A stretch of 64,000 nucleotides of DNA from Streptomyces lateritius (GCF_014649715.1 NZ_BMTO01000002.1:419054-483053), one strand, 5' to 3'; shown: positions 56,212-64,000, numbered from the stretch's first letter. Notes: generated from the letters alone by a model not told the origin. Made by a program: numbers and translations.

Positions 56212-56856
56212 ATGGACGAGAAGACAGGCACACCGCCACCACCACTGTCGCCGCCACCGCCACCGCCACCGCCCGCGTCGCCACCGCCGTCGCAGGCCCC
56301 GCCCGCTCCGGAGGCCGGGTACATGAGCGGTGTCGACGTGAGGGTGAGCAAGCGGCTGCTCTGGGTCGGAGGGGCCTGCTACCCGCTGCGGAACATCGCC
56401 CGTGTCTACACCTTCACGCTGCAACCGCGGCGCAAGGACGCCGTCGTCCGCTGCTTGAAGCGGTTCGCGTTCACGCTCCTCACCGCGATCGGTCTCAGTC
56501 TGATCGCGGCGATGTCGCGCTTCGACTCCGACGGCGAGGGCTACCTGGACCTGATCTGGTTCTTCACCGTCGCGTTCCTGGTCTACGCGGTCGGGGACAT
56601 GATCTCCGTCCTGGTCGCCAAGTCCCACTTCGTGCTCGCCGTCGAGACCTCCGGCCCCTCGACCGCGCTCGTCACCGCCCAGAACCCCGCTCACCTGCAC
56701 GAACTCGTCCGTTCCCTCGCGGACGCGATCGAGAACCCGGAGCGCGAGTTCACGGTGCACGTGCAGACACTGGCGATCAACCCGAGCAACTACTACTTCG
56801 GCGACAACGTCAACATGTACGGCGGGAACGGCAACACCGGGGTGAGCAACTCATGA
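56212..56856 (+). CDS. DUF6232 membrane protein with C-terminal NMYGG motif
   Basis: A 214-residue protein. A Pro-rich N-terminus (about 35 residues, long runs of Pro) leads to a DUF6232-type domain: VRVSKRLLWVGGACYPLRNI, two membrane helices (FTLLTAIGLSLIAAM and WFFTVAFLVYAVGDMISVLV), then a PH-like cytoplasmic part with HLHELVRSLADAIENPER. The last residues read GDNVNMYGGNGNTGVSNS. The same pattern opens the next, overlapping gene. Such shared Asn/Gly motifs at the ends of adjacent genes resemble bacterial amyloid signalling sequences. GGGGGAG precedes the ATG. Confidence 0.75.
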   Translation: MDEKTGTPPPPLSPPPPPPPPASPPPSQAPPAPEAGYMSGVDVRVSKRLLWVGGACYPLRNIARVYTFTLQPRRKDAVVRCLKRFAFTLLTAIGLSLIAAMSRFDSDGEGYLDLIWFFTVAFLVYAVGDMISVLVAKSHFVLAVETSGPSTALVTAQNPAHLHELVRSLADAIENPEREFTVHVQTLAINPSNYYFGDNVNMYGGNGNTGVSNS

Positions 56857-57188
56857 GCGGCGACCACTACTACGGACCCACCGTCAACATGTACGGCGGT
56901 CAGGGCAACCAGGGCATCGTCAACTACGGGACGACGTCCTCGCCGACCCTGGACGCGGCCGTCACGGAGCTGTTCCGGCAGCTTCAGGAACTGCGGGCCC
57001 AGGTGCCGCCGATCGCCGCCCAGTCCATCGACGAGGCCCTCCCGGCCCTCGCCCCCGCCGCCGACGTCCCCCCGCGCGAACGGCATCGCGCCCTCATGGC
57101 CGTGGCGGGCATCGCGGCGACGGCCGGGGCGATCGGCCAGCCCGTCCTCGACTCCGTCCGCGCCCTCCTCGAACTGCTCGGCGCCTGA
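56853..57188 (+). CDS. Small helical protein with N-terminal NMYGG motif
   Basis: A 111-residue protein translated with the upstream gene (ATGA overlap). It begins MSGDHYYGPTVNMYGGQGNQ and GIVNYG, nearly repeating the end of its neighbour, then becomes helical: LDAAVTELFRQLQELRAQVP, SIDEALPALAP, RHRALMAVAGIAATAGAIGQ, and ends LDSVRALLELLGA with a hydrophobic character. I know no family name with certainty. If the motif forms an amyloid-like contact with the membrane protein, this would be the effector or adaptor half. No toxin domain is obvious. Confidence 0.7.
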   Translation: MSGDHYYGPTVNMYGGQGNQGIVNYGTTSSPTLDAAVTELFRQLQELRAQVPPIAAQSIDEALPALAPAADVPPRERHRALMAVAGIAATAGAIGQPVLDSVRALLELLGA

Positions 57189-57266
57189 GAGGGTCCGGAA
57201 AGCGTCGGCGTCCGCCCGGAGGGCGTCGCGCACCAGGGGAGACTTGCCGGACACACCGAGGGGCCC

Positions 57267-59132
57267 TCAGCGGCGGTAGTACTCGCCCGGCTCCCCGTCG
57301 AGCATGGGGAAGACCAGCAGCCGCTCCTTGCCCTCTGAGCGGACGATCGTCAGGTAGCTGGAGTTGCCGGACTGATGGCAGTCACGGTCGGAGGAGTCCT
57401 GGTCGGGGGTTCCGGGGCCGATGACCAGGGGGGTGCCGGAGCCGGCCAGCAGGGCCGTCCAGGTGCAGCTGACCGCGTCACCGGTGAGGTTGCCCTCGTC
57501 GTCCTGGCGGGGGTAGACCTGCACGCTGCGGAAGACGGGGGCGCCGATGGGGCCCTGGGTGATGGTCACCTCGTCGGTGTAGCGGTCGGCGTTCTCGCCG
57601 TAGATCAGCGGGTCGTTCTTCATCTTCCAGGTGCCGACGAGCGCCGCGGGGACGATGTCCGTCCCCGTTCGCGCCTTGCGGAAGGTGGCCTTCGCGGCGC
57701 CTGACGACCACTCCAGGACGTCGGGGGAGCGCAGGCGGAGCGTCTGGTGGGCGGCCGGCGTGCAGCGCTCGGCGGGGACGCTGGTGGTCACGTCGGACTC
57801 GCCGAGGACCACCTTGTCCTCGTCGGCCGAGACGAGGCGGGAGCGGCCCATGCAGAGCCGTTCGTCGTTCACCTGGACGTAGACGGCGGCCTTCGCGCCC
57901 GCCGCGCCCTGGCTGAGCTCGATCCGGGCGGTCTCCCGGGGGTGGTCGGACGAACCGCGCTGCACGCCCTCCCAGGCCCCGAGGAAGGCGGCGGGGACGA
58001 TCCCCGCCGGGCGGGCCGACACGTCGCCGGTGTGGCCGCGGGGCAGGTTCTTCTGCCCGTCGGTGCCCGTGGCGGTGTCCGGCCAGAAGACGTACGTCAG
58101 GGAGGCGGCCGCGGCCACGACGAGCGCGCCGGCCGCCGCGATCAGCCCGGTACGGCGCCGCCGGTGCGGCTTCGGGGCCGGCACGGGTACGGGTGTGGGG
58201 TCACCGGCCGCGGCGCCGGTGCTGGTCGCTTCCGCCGCGGCCTCCGCCTCCGCCTCCAGGAGCTGGGCCGCGTGGCGGCCGAGGCGGACCAGGACCTCTG
58301 ACGGCAGCCAGGGGTCAGGGACCGTGATCGTCTCGACGAGCTCGGCGGCCGAGGGCCGGCCGGCCGGGTCCTTGGCGAGGCAGGCCCGCACCAGGCCGCT
58401 GAGCTCGGGGGCGAGGCCCGTCAGGTCGGGCTCGTCGTGGGCGATGCGGAACATCGTGGCGTGGACGCCGCTGTCCGCCGTACCGAACGGGGAGCGGCCC
58501 GTCGCCGCGTACACGAGGACCGAGCCGAGGCAGAAGATGTCCGAGGCCGGCGTCAGCTTCTCGCCCCGCACCTGCTCCGGGGACATGAAGCCCGGCGAAC
58601 CGACCACCGCGCCGGTGCTGGTCAGCCCGCCGTCGGTGACCGTGTCGACGGCGCGGGCGATGCCGAAGTCGATGATCCGGGGGCCGTCGACGGTGAGCAG
58701 GACGTTGGAGGGTTTGAGGTCGCGGTGCACGAGCCCGGCGGCGTGCACATGGGTCAGCGCCTTGGCGAGTCCGGCCGCGAGCGCCCGCACGGTCGTGGTG
58801 GGCAGCGGCCCGAAGTCGTCGCCCACCACGGACCGCAGGGAAGGACCCGGGACGTAGCCGATGGCCACCCAGGGCGCCTCGGCCGCGGTGTCCGAACCCA
58901 GCACCGAGGCGGTGCCCGTGCCGCCGACCCGCTCCAGGGCGGCGACCTCACGGGCGAACCGGCGTCGGAACTCGTCCTGCGCCGCCAGTTCCGTGTGCAC
59001 GACCTTCACCGCGACCGTACGGCCGCCCGACGAACGCGCCAGGAACACCCGGCCCATCCCGCCGACGCCGAGCCGGCCGAGCAGGCGGAACGGGCCGATG
59101 CTGACCGGGTCTTCCGCGTTCAATGGCTCCAC
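57267..59132 (-). CDS. Ser/Thr protein kinase with external domain
   Basis: A 621-residue PASTA-less Hanks-type kinase. Kinase motifs: LLGRLGVGGMGRVFLARSSG, AVKVVHTEL (Lys), VHRDLKPSNVLLT (catalytic loop), IIDFGIARAVD and GFMSPEQVRGEKL. A juxtamembrane Ala/Glu-rich and Pro-rich stretch leads to one membrane helix (GLIAAAGALVVAAAASLTYVF) near residue 350 and an external region with two related beta modules starting IVPAAFLGAWEGVQ and IVPAALVGTWKMKN. The GTG start is taken at VEPLNAED; an earlier GTG at 59201 is possible and would overlap the preceding gene. It is the downstream partner of a phosphate-binding-like protein gene. Confidence 0.85.
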   Translation of the reverse strand: MEPLNAEDPVSIGPFRLLGRLGVGGMGRVFLARSSGGRTVAVKVVHTELAAQDEFRRRFAREVAALERVGGTGTASVLGSDTAAEAPWVAIGYVPGPSLRSVVGDDFGPLPTTTVRALAAGLAKALTHVHAAGLVHRDLKPSNVLLTVDGPRIIDFGIARAVDTVTDGGLTSTGAVVGSPGFMSPEQVRGEKLTPASDIFCLGSVLVYAATGRSPFGTADSGVHATMFRIAHDEPDLTGLAPELSGLVRACLAKDPAGRPSAAELVETITVPDPWLPSEVLVRLGRHAAQLLEAEAEAAAEATSTGAAAGDPTPVPVPAPKPHRRRRTGLIAAAGALVVAAAASLTYVFWPDTATGTDGQKNLPRGHTGDVSARPAGIVPAAFLGAWEGVQRGSSDHPRETARIELSQGAAGAKAAVYVQVNDERLCMGRSRLVSADEDKVVLGESDVTTSVPAERCTPAAHQTLRLRSPDVLEWSSGAAKATFRKARTGTDIVPAALVGTWKMKNDPLIYGENADRYTDEVTITQGPIGAPVFRSVQVYPRQDDEGNLTGDAVSCTWTALLAGSGTPLVIGPGTPDQDSSDRDCHQSGNSSYLTIVRSEGKERLLVFPMLDGEPGEYYRR

Positions 59133-59190
59133 GACGAAAGAGGATGCCAGACGGCCCCCGCCGCTTCTCACCCTTGTCCTCGGCCCGTTC

Positions 59191-60714
59191 TCAGCCTTCA
59201 CCGCAGATCCGCAGTCCCTTGGGCGTCGCGCACGGCAGGTGCCCGTGCGTGCGGATGACGTCCTGGCCGCTGCCCCGGCTCAGGTAGGTGAGGAAACTCG
59301 AGGTCAGAGAGTCGGCGGGGGGCTGCCCCCAGGTGTACGCGTACTCGATCTCCCGGTATGGGTACGTCGACTCGCCGATCTCGTCCACGCTCGGCACGCG
59401 GCCGTCGATGGCGACCCGGTGGAGGCCCTTCAGCCCGCTGCCGGCGCGCAGTTCGGCGTAGCCGATGGCCCCGGGCAGCCGGGCCACCGTCGACAGCACC
59501 TGCTCCGTGCTGCCGAGCTCGCAGCGCACCACGGGCGCCGCCGGGTCGTCCTTGGTCTCGCAGTCCAGGGAGGAGTTCGCCGGCTCGTTGCGGTCGAGGA
59601 CCCGGCGCTGGAACACCTCCCGTGTACCGGAGTTGGCGTCCCTGCTGACCAGCAGCACCGGCCGGTCGGGGCCTCCCGGGATCTGCTTCCAATTGGTGAT
59701 GTCGCCGCGGTAGAGGCGGCGGACCTCGTCGAGGGTGAGGCTGGTGAGCGGTATCTCGTCGTTGAGGACGAGGGCGAAGAGGGAGACGGCGACCATGGAC
59801 TCCCGCAGCTGCGGGAAACCTCCGGGCTTGCGTCCGTCGGAGAGCGCGATCATCGCAGGGGAGCCCTTGCCGCTCGTGGCCCCGACCGCCGCGAGTTCCC
59901 GTATGCCGGCCGTCGAGCCGTGCGCGTCGACCACCACGGTGGCGCCGTCGCAGTCCTTCTCGTACTTCTTGGCCAGCTCCCGCACCACCGGGGCGAAGGC
60001 GGTCGACCCGGTGACGGTGAGGGTGCCACGGGCGCAGCCGATCGGCGGTGGGGTCTCGGTGCGGACGATGATCGTGGCGAGGGTGACCACGCAGGCGGTG
60101 AGGGCGAGGACGATGTTGCGGGCCGCGGGGCTGAAGGTGGGGGTTCTGTCGTCGACGCTCCTGCTCTGGTTGCGGTGGATGTCGGTTTCCTTGAGCGTCC
60201 CGGTGAGCTCGATCTCGTCGGGGGCGACGGGGCCGGAGAGCAGGACGAGCAGTTTGAAGTACTGCTTGCGGGTCAGTGACACCTTGGGCATCAGGACGGC
60301 GTTGCCCTCCTTGCGCAGCCCTGGATCCGCCTCCAGATTGCGCTTCACCCGGCCGAAGTCCCGGGGGACGGTGGCGACGACGGCCTGCACGGTCTTGTCG
60401 TCGAAGGTGACCCGCAGCCCCTCGAAGTCGTCGGACCGCTCGTAGTCCCCGTGGTAGATGTCGCGGAGCCCGTCGTTCTCGATGCGGAGGAGGACGAGGG
60501 TGGAACCGCCGGTGCTGCCGACCTCGCCGTCCCGCACGGTCAGGTCGCCGACGGTCTCGGCCCCGTCCCGGAGCGGTGTGTTGAGCTGCACGCGGTAGCC
60601 GAGCCGCCTGCCCCGCTGCATGAAGCGTTCGTAGGCGACGACACCGGCCGACACGAAGACACCGATGAGCGCGGTGACCACGGCGATGACGTTCTCTGCG
60701 GTTATCCACTCCAT
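59191..60714 (-). CDS. Membrane-anchored PstS-like substrate-binding protein
   Basis: A 507-residue protein. A membrane helix at the N-terminus (ENVIAVVTALIGVFVSAGVV) precedes a beta-rich domain of about 150 residues, a second helix (NIVLALTACVVTLATIIV) and a PBP-like domain similar to phosphate-binding PstS: LTVTGSTAFAPVVRELAKKY, VVVDAHGSTAGIRELAA, DEIPLTSLTLDEVRRLYRGDITNWKQ and SRDANSGTREVF. If the PBP part is outside, the first domain is cytoplasmic. It ends 58 bases before the kinase start, or overlaps it if the longer kinase start is used. I infer a ligand sensor working with the kinase; no ABC transporter genes are present. Confidence 0.8.
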   Translation of the reverse strand: MEWITAENVIAVVTALIGVFVSAGVVAYERFMQRGRRLGYRVQLNTPLRDGAETVGDLTVRDGEVGSTGGSTLVLLRIENDGLRDIYHGDYERSDDFEGLRVTFDDKTVQAVVATVPRDFGRVKRNLEADPGLRKEGNAVLMPKVSLTRKQYFKLLVLLSGPVAPDEIELTGTLKETDIHRNQSRSVDDRTPTFSPAARNIVLALTACVVTLATIIVRTETPPPIGCARGTLTVTGSTAFAPVVRELAKKYEKDCDGATVVVDAHGSTAGIRELAAVGATSGKGSPAMIALSDGRKPGGFPQLRESMVAVSLFALVLNDEIPLTSLTLDEVRRLYRGDITNWKQIPGGPDRPVLLVSRDANSGTREVFQRRVLDRNEPANSSLDCETKDDPAAPVVRCELGSTEQVLSTVARLPGAIGYAELRAGSGLKGLHRVAIDGRVPSVDEIGESTYPYREIEYAYTWGQPPADSLTSSFLTYLSRGSGQDVIRTHGHLPCATPKGLRICGEG

Positions 60715-60869
60715 GCCCGCGACGGTACGGACGCCTGTGCGAGCCGGGGGGCGGTGTCGCGGGCCGACACCGGGAGTTCTCCGTTCGTTCAGGTGGCCGG
60801 ACAGCGGTTGCCGGGGGTGGGGAGCGTGGGTGTAATGGCGACGAGGGGGCCCCGTCGGAGAGGAACCCC

Positions 60870-61814
60870 ATGCGTGTCGTCGAAGTGACCGCCTACGGCG
60901 GCCCTGAGGTGCTGAGGATGGTCCGCCGGCCCGAGCCCGAGCCCGGCGAGATCCCAGGCCGCGTACGTGTGCGTCTGAAGGCGGCCTCCGTGAACCAGGA
61001 GGACCTGAAGATCCGCTCCGGCGCGCGGGCCGCCGTCCTCGGAAACCTCGCTCCGCCGTTCGTCCTCGGCTCCGACTTCGCGGGCACCCTCCTCGACCCG
61101 GTGCCCGGGCTGCCGGCGGGCACCCGCGTGGCGGGGTTCGTCCCCTGGACGGAGACGGGCGGCCAGGGGACCTATGCCGAGACCGTCCTGGTCGAGCCGG
61201 AGTGGCTCGCCCCGATCCCGGACGACGTGGACTTCACCGCTGCGGCGTCGCTGCCGCTCTCCTCCCTGACGGCTCGACAGGCGATCGACCAACTGGGGCT
61301 CCCTTCGGGTTCGACCGTGCTCGTCACGGGCGCGAGTGGTGTGGTGGGACGGTTCGCGGTGCAGCACGCGGTGGCGGACGGCCATCGGGTGGTCGCCCTG
61401 GGCCTCCCGGGTGACGAGTACGAACTCGGTGTGCTCGGCGCCGAACGGGTCCTGCCCGTGCCCCGGGGCGCGCCGGCGGACATGATCACGAGCGTGCTCG
61501 CGCCCGTCCCGGACCAGGTGGACGGCGTCTTCGACGCGGCACTGATCGGCGGCCCGCTGCTGCCGACCGTGAAGGACGACGGCGTCTTCGTCTCCGCCTC
61601 GCACGAGCGGATGCCCGTCACCGAGCGGGGCATCTCGGTCTCGGCGGTGCGGGGCAGGCCGGACCGCGCGCGGTTGAAGGAGATGCTGGAGCAGGTGGCG
61701 GCCAGGAAGCTGATGACACGGGTGGCGGACGTCATGCCGCTGGAGGAGGCGGCGGAGGCCCACCGCAGGGTGGAGGCCGGCCACCGCCCGGGCCGCCTGG
61801 TCCTGCTGATCTGA
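60870..61814 (+). CDS. Zinc-free MDR quinone oxidoreductase-like protein
   Basis: A 314-residue NADPH-dependent oxidoreductase of the medium-chain family. RVVEVTAYGGPEVLRMVRRP and VRLKAASVNQEDLKIRSG open the catalytic domain; TVLVTGASGVVGRFAVQHAV is the dinucleotide loop; ARKLMTRVADVMPLEEAAEAHRRVEAG with GRLVL is the usual end. Zinc ligands are absent, as in quinone oxidoreductases. It stands alone. Confidence 0.88.
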   Translation: MRVVEVTAYGGPEVLRMVRRPEPEPGEIPGRVRVRLKAASVNQEDLKIRSGARAAVLGNLAPPFVLGSDFAGTLLDPVPGLPAGTRVAGFVPWTETGGQGTYAETVLVEPEWLAPIPDDVDFTAAASLPLSSLTARQAIDQLGLPSGSTVLVTGASGVVGRFAVQHAVADGHRVVALGLPGDEYELGVLGAERVLPVPRGAPADMITSVLAPVPDQVDGVFDAALIGGPLLPTVKDDGVFVSASHERMPVTERGISVSAVRGRPDRARLKEMLEQVAARKLMTRVADVMPLEEAAEAHRRVEAGHRPGRLVLLI

Positions 61815-61840
61815 GTCAGCGGAGGGCCCGCCGGCCCGCT

Positions 61841-61916
61841 GGCCCGTCGGCCGGAGAAGCTCGCCGGCCCGTCGGCCGGAGATCCCGCGGACCGGCCGCC
61901 GGCCCGTCGGCCGGAG
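61841..61916. repeat. Three copies of a 16-bp GC repeat
   Basis: GGCCCGTCGGCCGGAG occurs at 61841-61856, 61866-61881 and 61901-61916, each with an internal CCGGCC-type palindrome. It lies between two convergent genes and may help end transcription from both sides. Confidence 0.8.
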
Positions 61917-61997
61917 CAGCCCGCCACGCCGCCGGTGGACAGCTCGCCGGACAGCCCGCGGACCGCCGCCGCCGTGCCCGGGCGGACGCCGGGCCGT

Positions 61998-62876
61998 CTA
62001 GCGGCCCAGGCCGTGGCGGTCCGCCCAGGCCGTGACCGCCGCGGCGATGGCGGCCGGCTGGTCCTCAGGGGCCTGGTGCCCCGCGAGGCCGCAGTGGACC
62101 GTGGCCAGGGCGGATATGTTCTCCGCGCACCAGGCGGCCATGGGCGGGTCGATCATCAGGGTCGGTGAGCCGTCGAAGGTCAGGAGCAGCTTGGGCACCT
62201 CCGGGCTGGACGCCAGCCAGTCGCCGTACACCTCGATCCGGGCGACGGCCTCGGCCGGCTCGCCGTCGAGGGGCATCGCGCGCGGCCACTCCAGCAGCGG
62301 CCGCCGGGACTCGGGAGTGGGGTACGGCGCCCGATAGACGTCGAGGTCCGCCGGGCTCAGGCCGGTGAGGACGGTCAGGGTGAAGGAGTCCTCGATGAAG
62401 ACGTTCTTCTCCAGGACCAGCTCCTCGCCCAGCCCGGGGGTCTTGAACGCCCGGAACCGGTCCCGCGCCTTCGCGGGGAACTCCTCCCAGGTCATGGGTC
62501 GCGGGATCGTCTCCATGAAGGCCACGCCCCGCACCCGTCCCGGGTGCCGGGCGGCCCAGTCGAACGCGAGCGAACCTCCCCAGTCGATGCCGACCAGCAC
62601 CACGTGGTCGAGTCCGAGCGCCTCGATCCAGGCCTCCAGATACCGCGCCTGGTCCTCGTACCTGTAGGCGATGTCGGGCTTGCCCGAGCGGCCCATCCCG
62701 ATCAGGTCGGGTGCGAGGAGCCGCCGGCCCCCGCCGACTGCCGGCAGGACATCGCGCCACAGGTGGGAAGAGGTGGGGTTGCCGTGCAGGAAGACGAGAG
62801 GGACGGCGGCACCGGGCTCGGCCGCGCCGGATTCCTCGTGGTACATCGCCGAGTCGAGGACCTGGGTCATGGGCAT
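61998..62876 (-). CDS. Haloalkane dehalogenase-like hydrolase
   Basis: A 292-residue alpha/beta hydrolase matching the DhaA/LinB subfamily. VFLHGNPTSSHLWR is almost the DhaA sequence (halide-binding Asn33), the nucleophile is Asp98 with halide-binding Trp99 in VGIDWGGSLAF, the acid is Glu122 in GVAFMETIPRPMTWEEF, and the base is His267 in GHQAPEDQP. These would displace a halide from an alkyl carbon. The ATG at MPMTQV is chosen for AAGGAG eight bases upstream. It is divergent from a MarR gene with a palindrome in between. A haloacetate or epoxide substrate cannot be excluded without assay. Confidence 0.85.
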   Translation of the reverse strand: MPMTQVLDSAMYHEESGAAEPGAAVPLVFLHGNPTSSHLWRDVLPAVGGGRRLLAPDLIGMGRSGKPDIAYRYEDQARYLEAWIEALGLDHVVLVGIDWGGSLAFDWAARHPGRVRGVAFMETIPRPMTWEEFPAKARDRFRAFKTPGLGEELVLEKNVFIEDSFTLTVLTGLSPADLDVYRAPYPTPESRRPLLEWPRAMPLDGEPAEAVARIEVYGDWLASSPEVPKLLLTFDGSPTLMIDPPMAAWCAENISALATVHCGLAGHQAPEDQPAAIAAAVTAWADRHGLGR

Positions 62877-62971
62877 ACCACTCACTCCTTCAACGTTTGT
62901 CCCGCTAACGTTTATGACACTAACGAAGCTATATCGTTCGACGCACTAACACAAGGGGTAATCTGCGCGGC
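62877..62971. promoter_or_regulatory. Divergent promoter with MarR-type palindrome
   Basis: The 95 bases are A/T-rich for this genome. AACGA-AGCTATA-TCGTT (62922-62938) is a perfect inverted repeat, flanked by two more TAAC words (near 62916 and 62948). This is a likely operator for the adjacent MarR protein, controlling both genes. Confidence 0.6.
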
Positions 62972-63469
62972 ATGAGCACCGAGAGTGGGCGCCCCGCGCC
63001 CGAGCCCGCCGACGAGACCGCCCCTGTCTCGGAGATGGGGGACCGGGAGGCGCCGGCCCGCCTGCGCGGCCTGCCCAGCCGCCTTCTCGCTCTGACCGCC
63101 GCCCGGGCGGACCGTCTGGTCAGCGAGGGCCTCGCCGAACAGGACGCGCGCAAATGGCACTACGCCGTACTCGCAGCCCTCGATGAGCACGGCCCCACCA
63201 GCCAGGCCGGCCTGAGCCGCCGTACCGGCATCTACCGCAGCGACCTCGTCGCCGTCATCAACGAGCTCGCCGAACGCGGCCACGTCGAGCGCACGCCCGA
63301 CCCCGAGGACCGTCGCCGCAACGTCATCACCATGACCGCGCGCGGCCGCGAACACCTCGAGCGTCTCGATCGCGTGCTCGCCGACATCCAGGAAGAGCTG
63401 ATGGAGCCGCTCTCGAAGGCTGAACGGGCGCTGCTCACCAGTCTGTTGGGGCGCATGCTCGACCACTGA
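62972..63469 (+). CDS. MarR family transcriptional regulator
   Basis: A 165-residue repressor. After a disordered acidic N-terminus, the winged helix reads WHYAVLAALDEHGPTSQAGL, RRTGIYRSDLVAVINELAER and GHVERTPDPEDRRRNVITMT with the Arg-rich wing typical of MarR; the ends form the dimer helices. It is divergent from the dehalogenase-like gene and probably represses it and itself through the palindrome between them. Confidence 0.9.
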   Translation: MSTESGRPAPEPADETAPVSEMGDREAPARLRGLPSRLLALTAARADRLVSEGLAEQDARKWHYAVLAALDEHGPTSQAGLSRRTGIYRSDLVAVINELAERGHVERTPDPEDRRRNVITMTARGREHLERLDRVLADIQEELMEPLSKAERALLTSLLGRMLDH

Positions 63470-63511
63470 CGGGGTGGGGAGGCGAAAAGAGGGGTGGACT
63501 GTCACGAAAGT

Positions 63512-63540
63512 TGGTCTAGACCTTGACAGGTCCAGACCAA
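63512..63540 (+). promoter_or_regulatory. Chitinase promoter with paired DasR-type sites
   Basis: TGGTCTAGACC (63512-63522) and GGTCCAGACCA (63529-63539) flank TTGACA (63523-63528), a consensus -35 box. Both resemble the DasR responsive element, used by N-acetylglucosamine-sensing DasR on chitinase promoters in Streptomyces. Confidence 0.8.
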
Positions 63541-63580
63541 AGCCGCTTGGCTGGGCCTTCCCCCACGGAAGGACGAGCGC

Positions 63581-64000
63581 ATGCTGCGACGCCTGCTCAC
63601 CCTCATGGCCGCCCTCTGTACGGCCGCCGGACTCGCCGTGCTCCTCCCCGCCACGTCGGCGGGCGCGGCACCCGCCTGTGTGACGGCATGGAACTCCTCC
63701 AGCGTCTACACCGGCGGCATGACCGCCTCGTACAACGGCCACAACTGGTACGCGAAGTGGTGGACCCAGAACGAGCGCCCCGGCAGCGCCGACGTCTGGC
63801 GTGACGAAGGCTCCTGCGGAGGCGGCGGTACGGACCCGAACCCGAGCCCGTCCGGATTCGTCGTCAGCGAGGCCCAGTTCAACCAGATGTTCCCGAGCCG
63901 GAACTCCTTCTACACGTACAGCGGTCTGACCGCCGCCCTCGGCGCCTACCCGGGCTTCGCGAACACCGGCGGCGACACCGTGAAGAAGCAGGAGGCCGCG
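63581..64000 (+). CDS. Secreted GH19 chitinase with CBM5-type module (cut by window edge)
   Basis: The first 140 codons are in the window. A signal peptide (MLRRLLTLMAALCTAAGLAV to SAGAA) is followed by a chitin-binding module of the ChiC/CBM5 type (WNSSSVYTGGMTASYNGHNW, then WWTQNERPGSADVW and the Cys pair at CVTAW and GSCG), a Gly/Pro/Asn linker, and the start of a GH19 domain (FVVSEAQFNQMFPSRNSFYT, GLTAALGAYPGF). It should cut chitin outside the cell. The paired DasR-type sites at 63512 fit control by chitin breakdown products. Confidence 0.9.
   Translation, partial: MLRRLLTLMAALCTAAGLAVLLPATSAGAAPACVTAWNSSSVYTGGMTASYNGHNWYAKWWTQNERPGSADVWRDEGSCGGGGTDPNPSPSGFVVSEAQFNQMFPSRNSFYTYSGLTAALGAYPGFANTGGDTVKKQEAA

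Overview
The window is high-GC actinobacterial DNA with strong G/C bias at third codon positions, GTG/TTG starts and purine-rich ribosome binding sites. Gene content (dnaK-grpE-dnaJ-hspR, clpB, fba, pyrE, purA, dcd) and many conserved unknown families (DUF5994, DUF2617, DUF3151, DUF3152, DUF6232) point to Streptomyces. Order of the core genes resembles the chromosomal core on one side of oriC, and a near-perfect parS site at about 39.69 kb agrees with an oriC-proximal position. No plasmid or phage backbone is seen.

Region by region. 1-1.8 kb: two divergent DUF5994 genes and a PRC-barrel gene. 1.9-2.4 kb: a scar in which the 3' end of an AraC regulator gene abuts the 3' end of a polyketide-cyclase-like gene. 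2.7-7.2 kb: a membrane-anchored sigma factor ending in an arabinofuranose-binding (AbfB) domain, followed by a secreted GH10-CBM13-GH62 arabinoxylanase. 7.5-11.5 kb: PaaX regulator and acetyltransferase, divergent from a membrane-anchored hydrolase and a DUF418 protein. 11.8-15.1 kb: an intact tRNA-Gly(CCC) with two tandem truncated copies of its 3' half, each preceded by the same terminator hairpin. These look like scars of integrated elements and carry a broken AbiEii-type pair and a DUF4253 gene. 15.2-20.7 kb: dcd, a phosphoribosyltransferase, a Yip1 protein, a large Fe-S oxidoreductase and a small sugar transferase.

20.8-30.5 kb is the heat-shock region. dnaK-grpE-dnaJ-hspR and clpB each have a HAIR operator for HspR. 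Between them lies a compact set: a LuxR-type regulator, divergent from a 92-residue secreted peptide precursor with five (G/R)EPTWD repeats, coupled to a small Rieske-like protein without its cluster ligands. This is the strongest candidate for an undescribed system. 30.5-43 kb: YbjN protein, PIG-V-like transferase, aminotransferase, DUF2617 and spermidine-synthase-like genes, CoxG-like protein, aldose epimerase, pyrE, parS, fba, an MFS exporter and DUF3151.

43.3-50.3 kb: DUF3152 protein, a kynurenine route (kynA, kynU, a formamidase-like hydrolase), an NmrA protein and a two-component system. 50.4-56.1 kb: P450, an ABC permease remnant, a diacylglycerol-kinase-like protein, purA, and a divergent SDR/LysR pair. 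56.2-60.7 kb: a DUF6232 membrane protein coupled to a small protein sharing an amyloid-like NMYGG motif, then a Ser/Thr kinase coupled to a membrane-anchored phosphate-binding-like protein. 60.8-64 kb: a quinone oxidoreductase, a haloalkane-dehalogenase-like gene divergent from a MarR regulator, and the start of a GH19 chitinase gene behind paired DasR-type operators.

All family calls are by reading; no database search was run. Residue numbers and coordinates were counted by hand.
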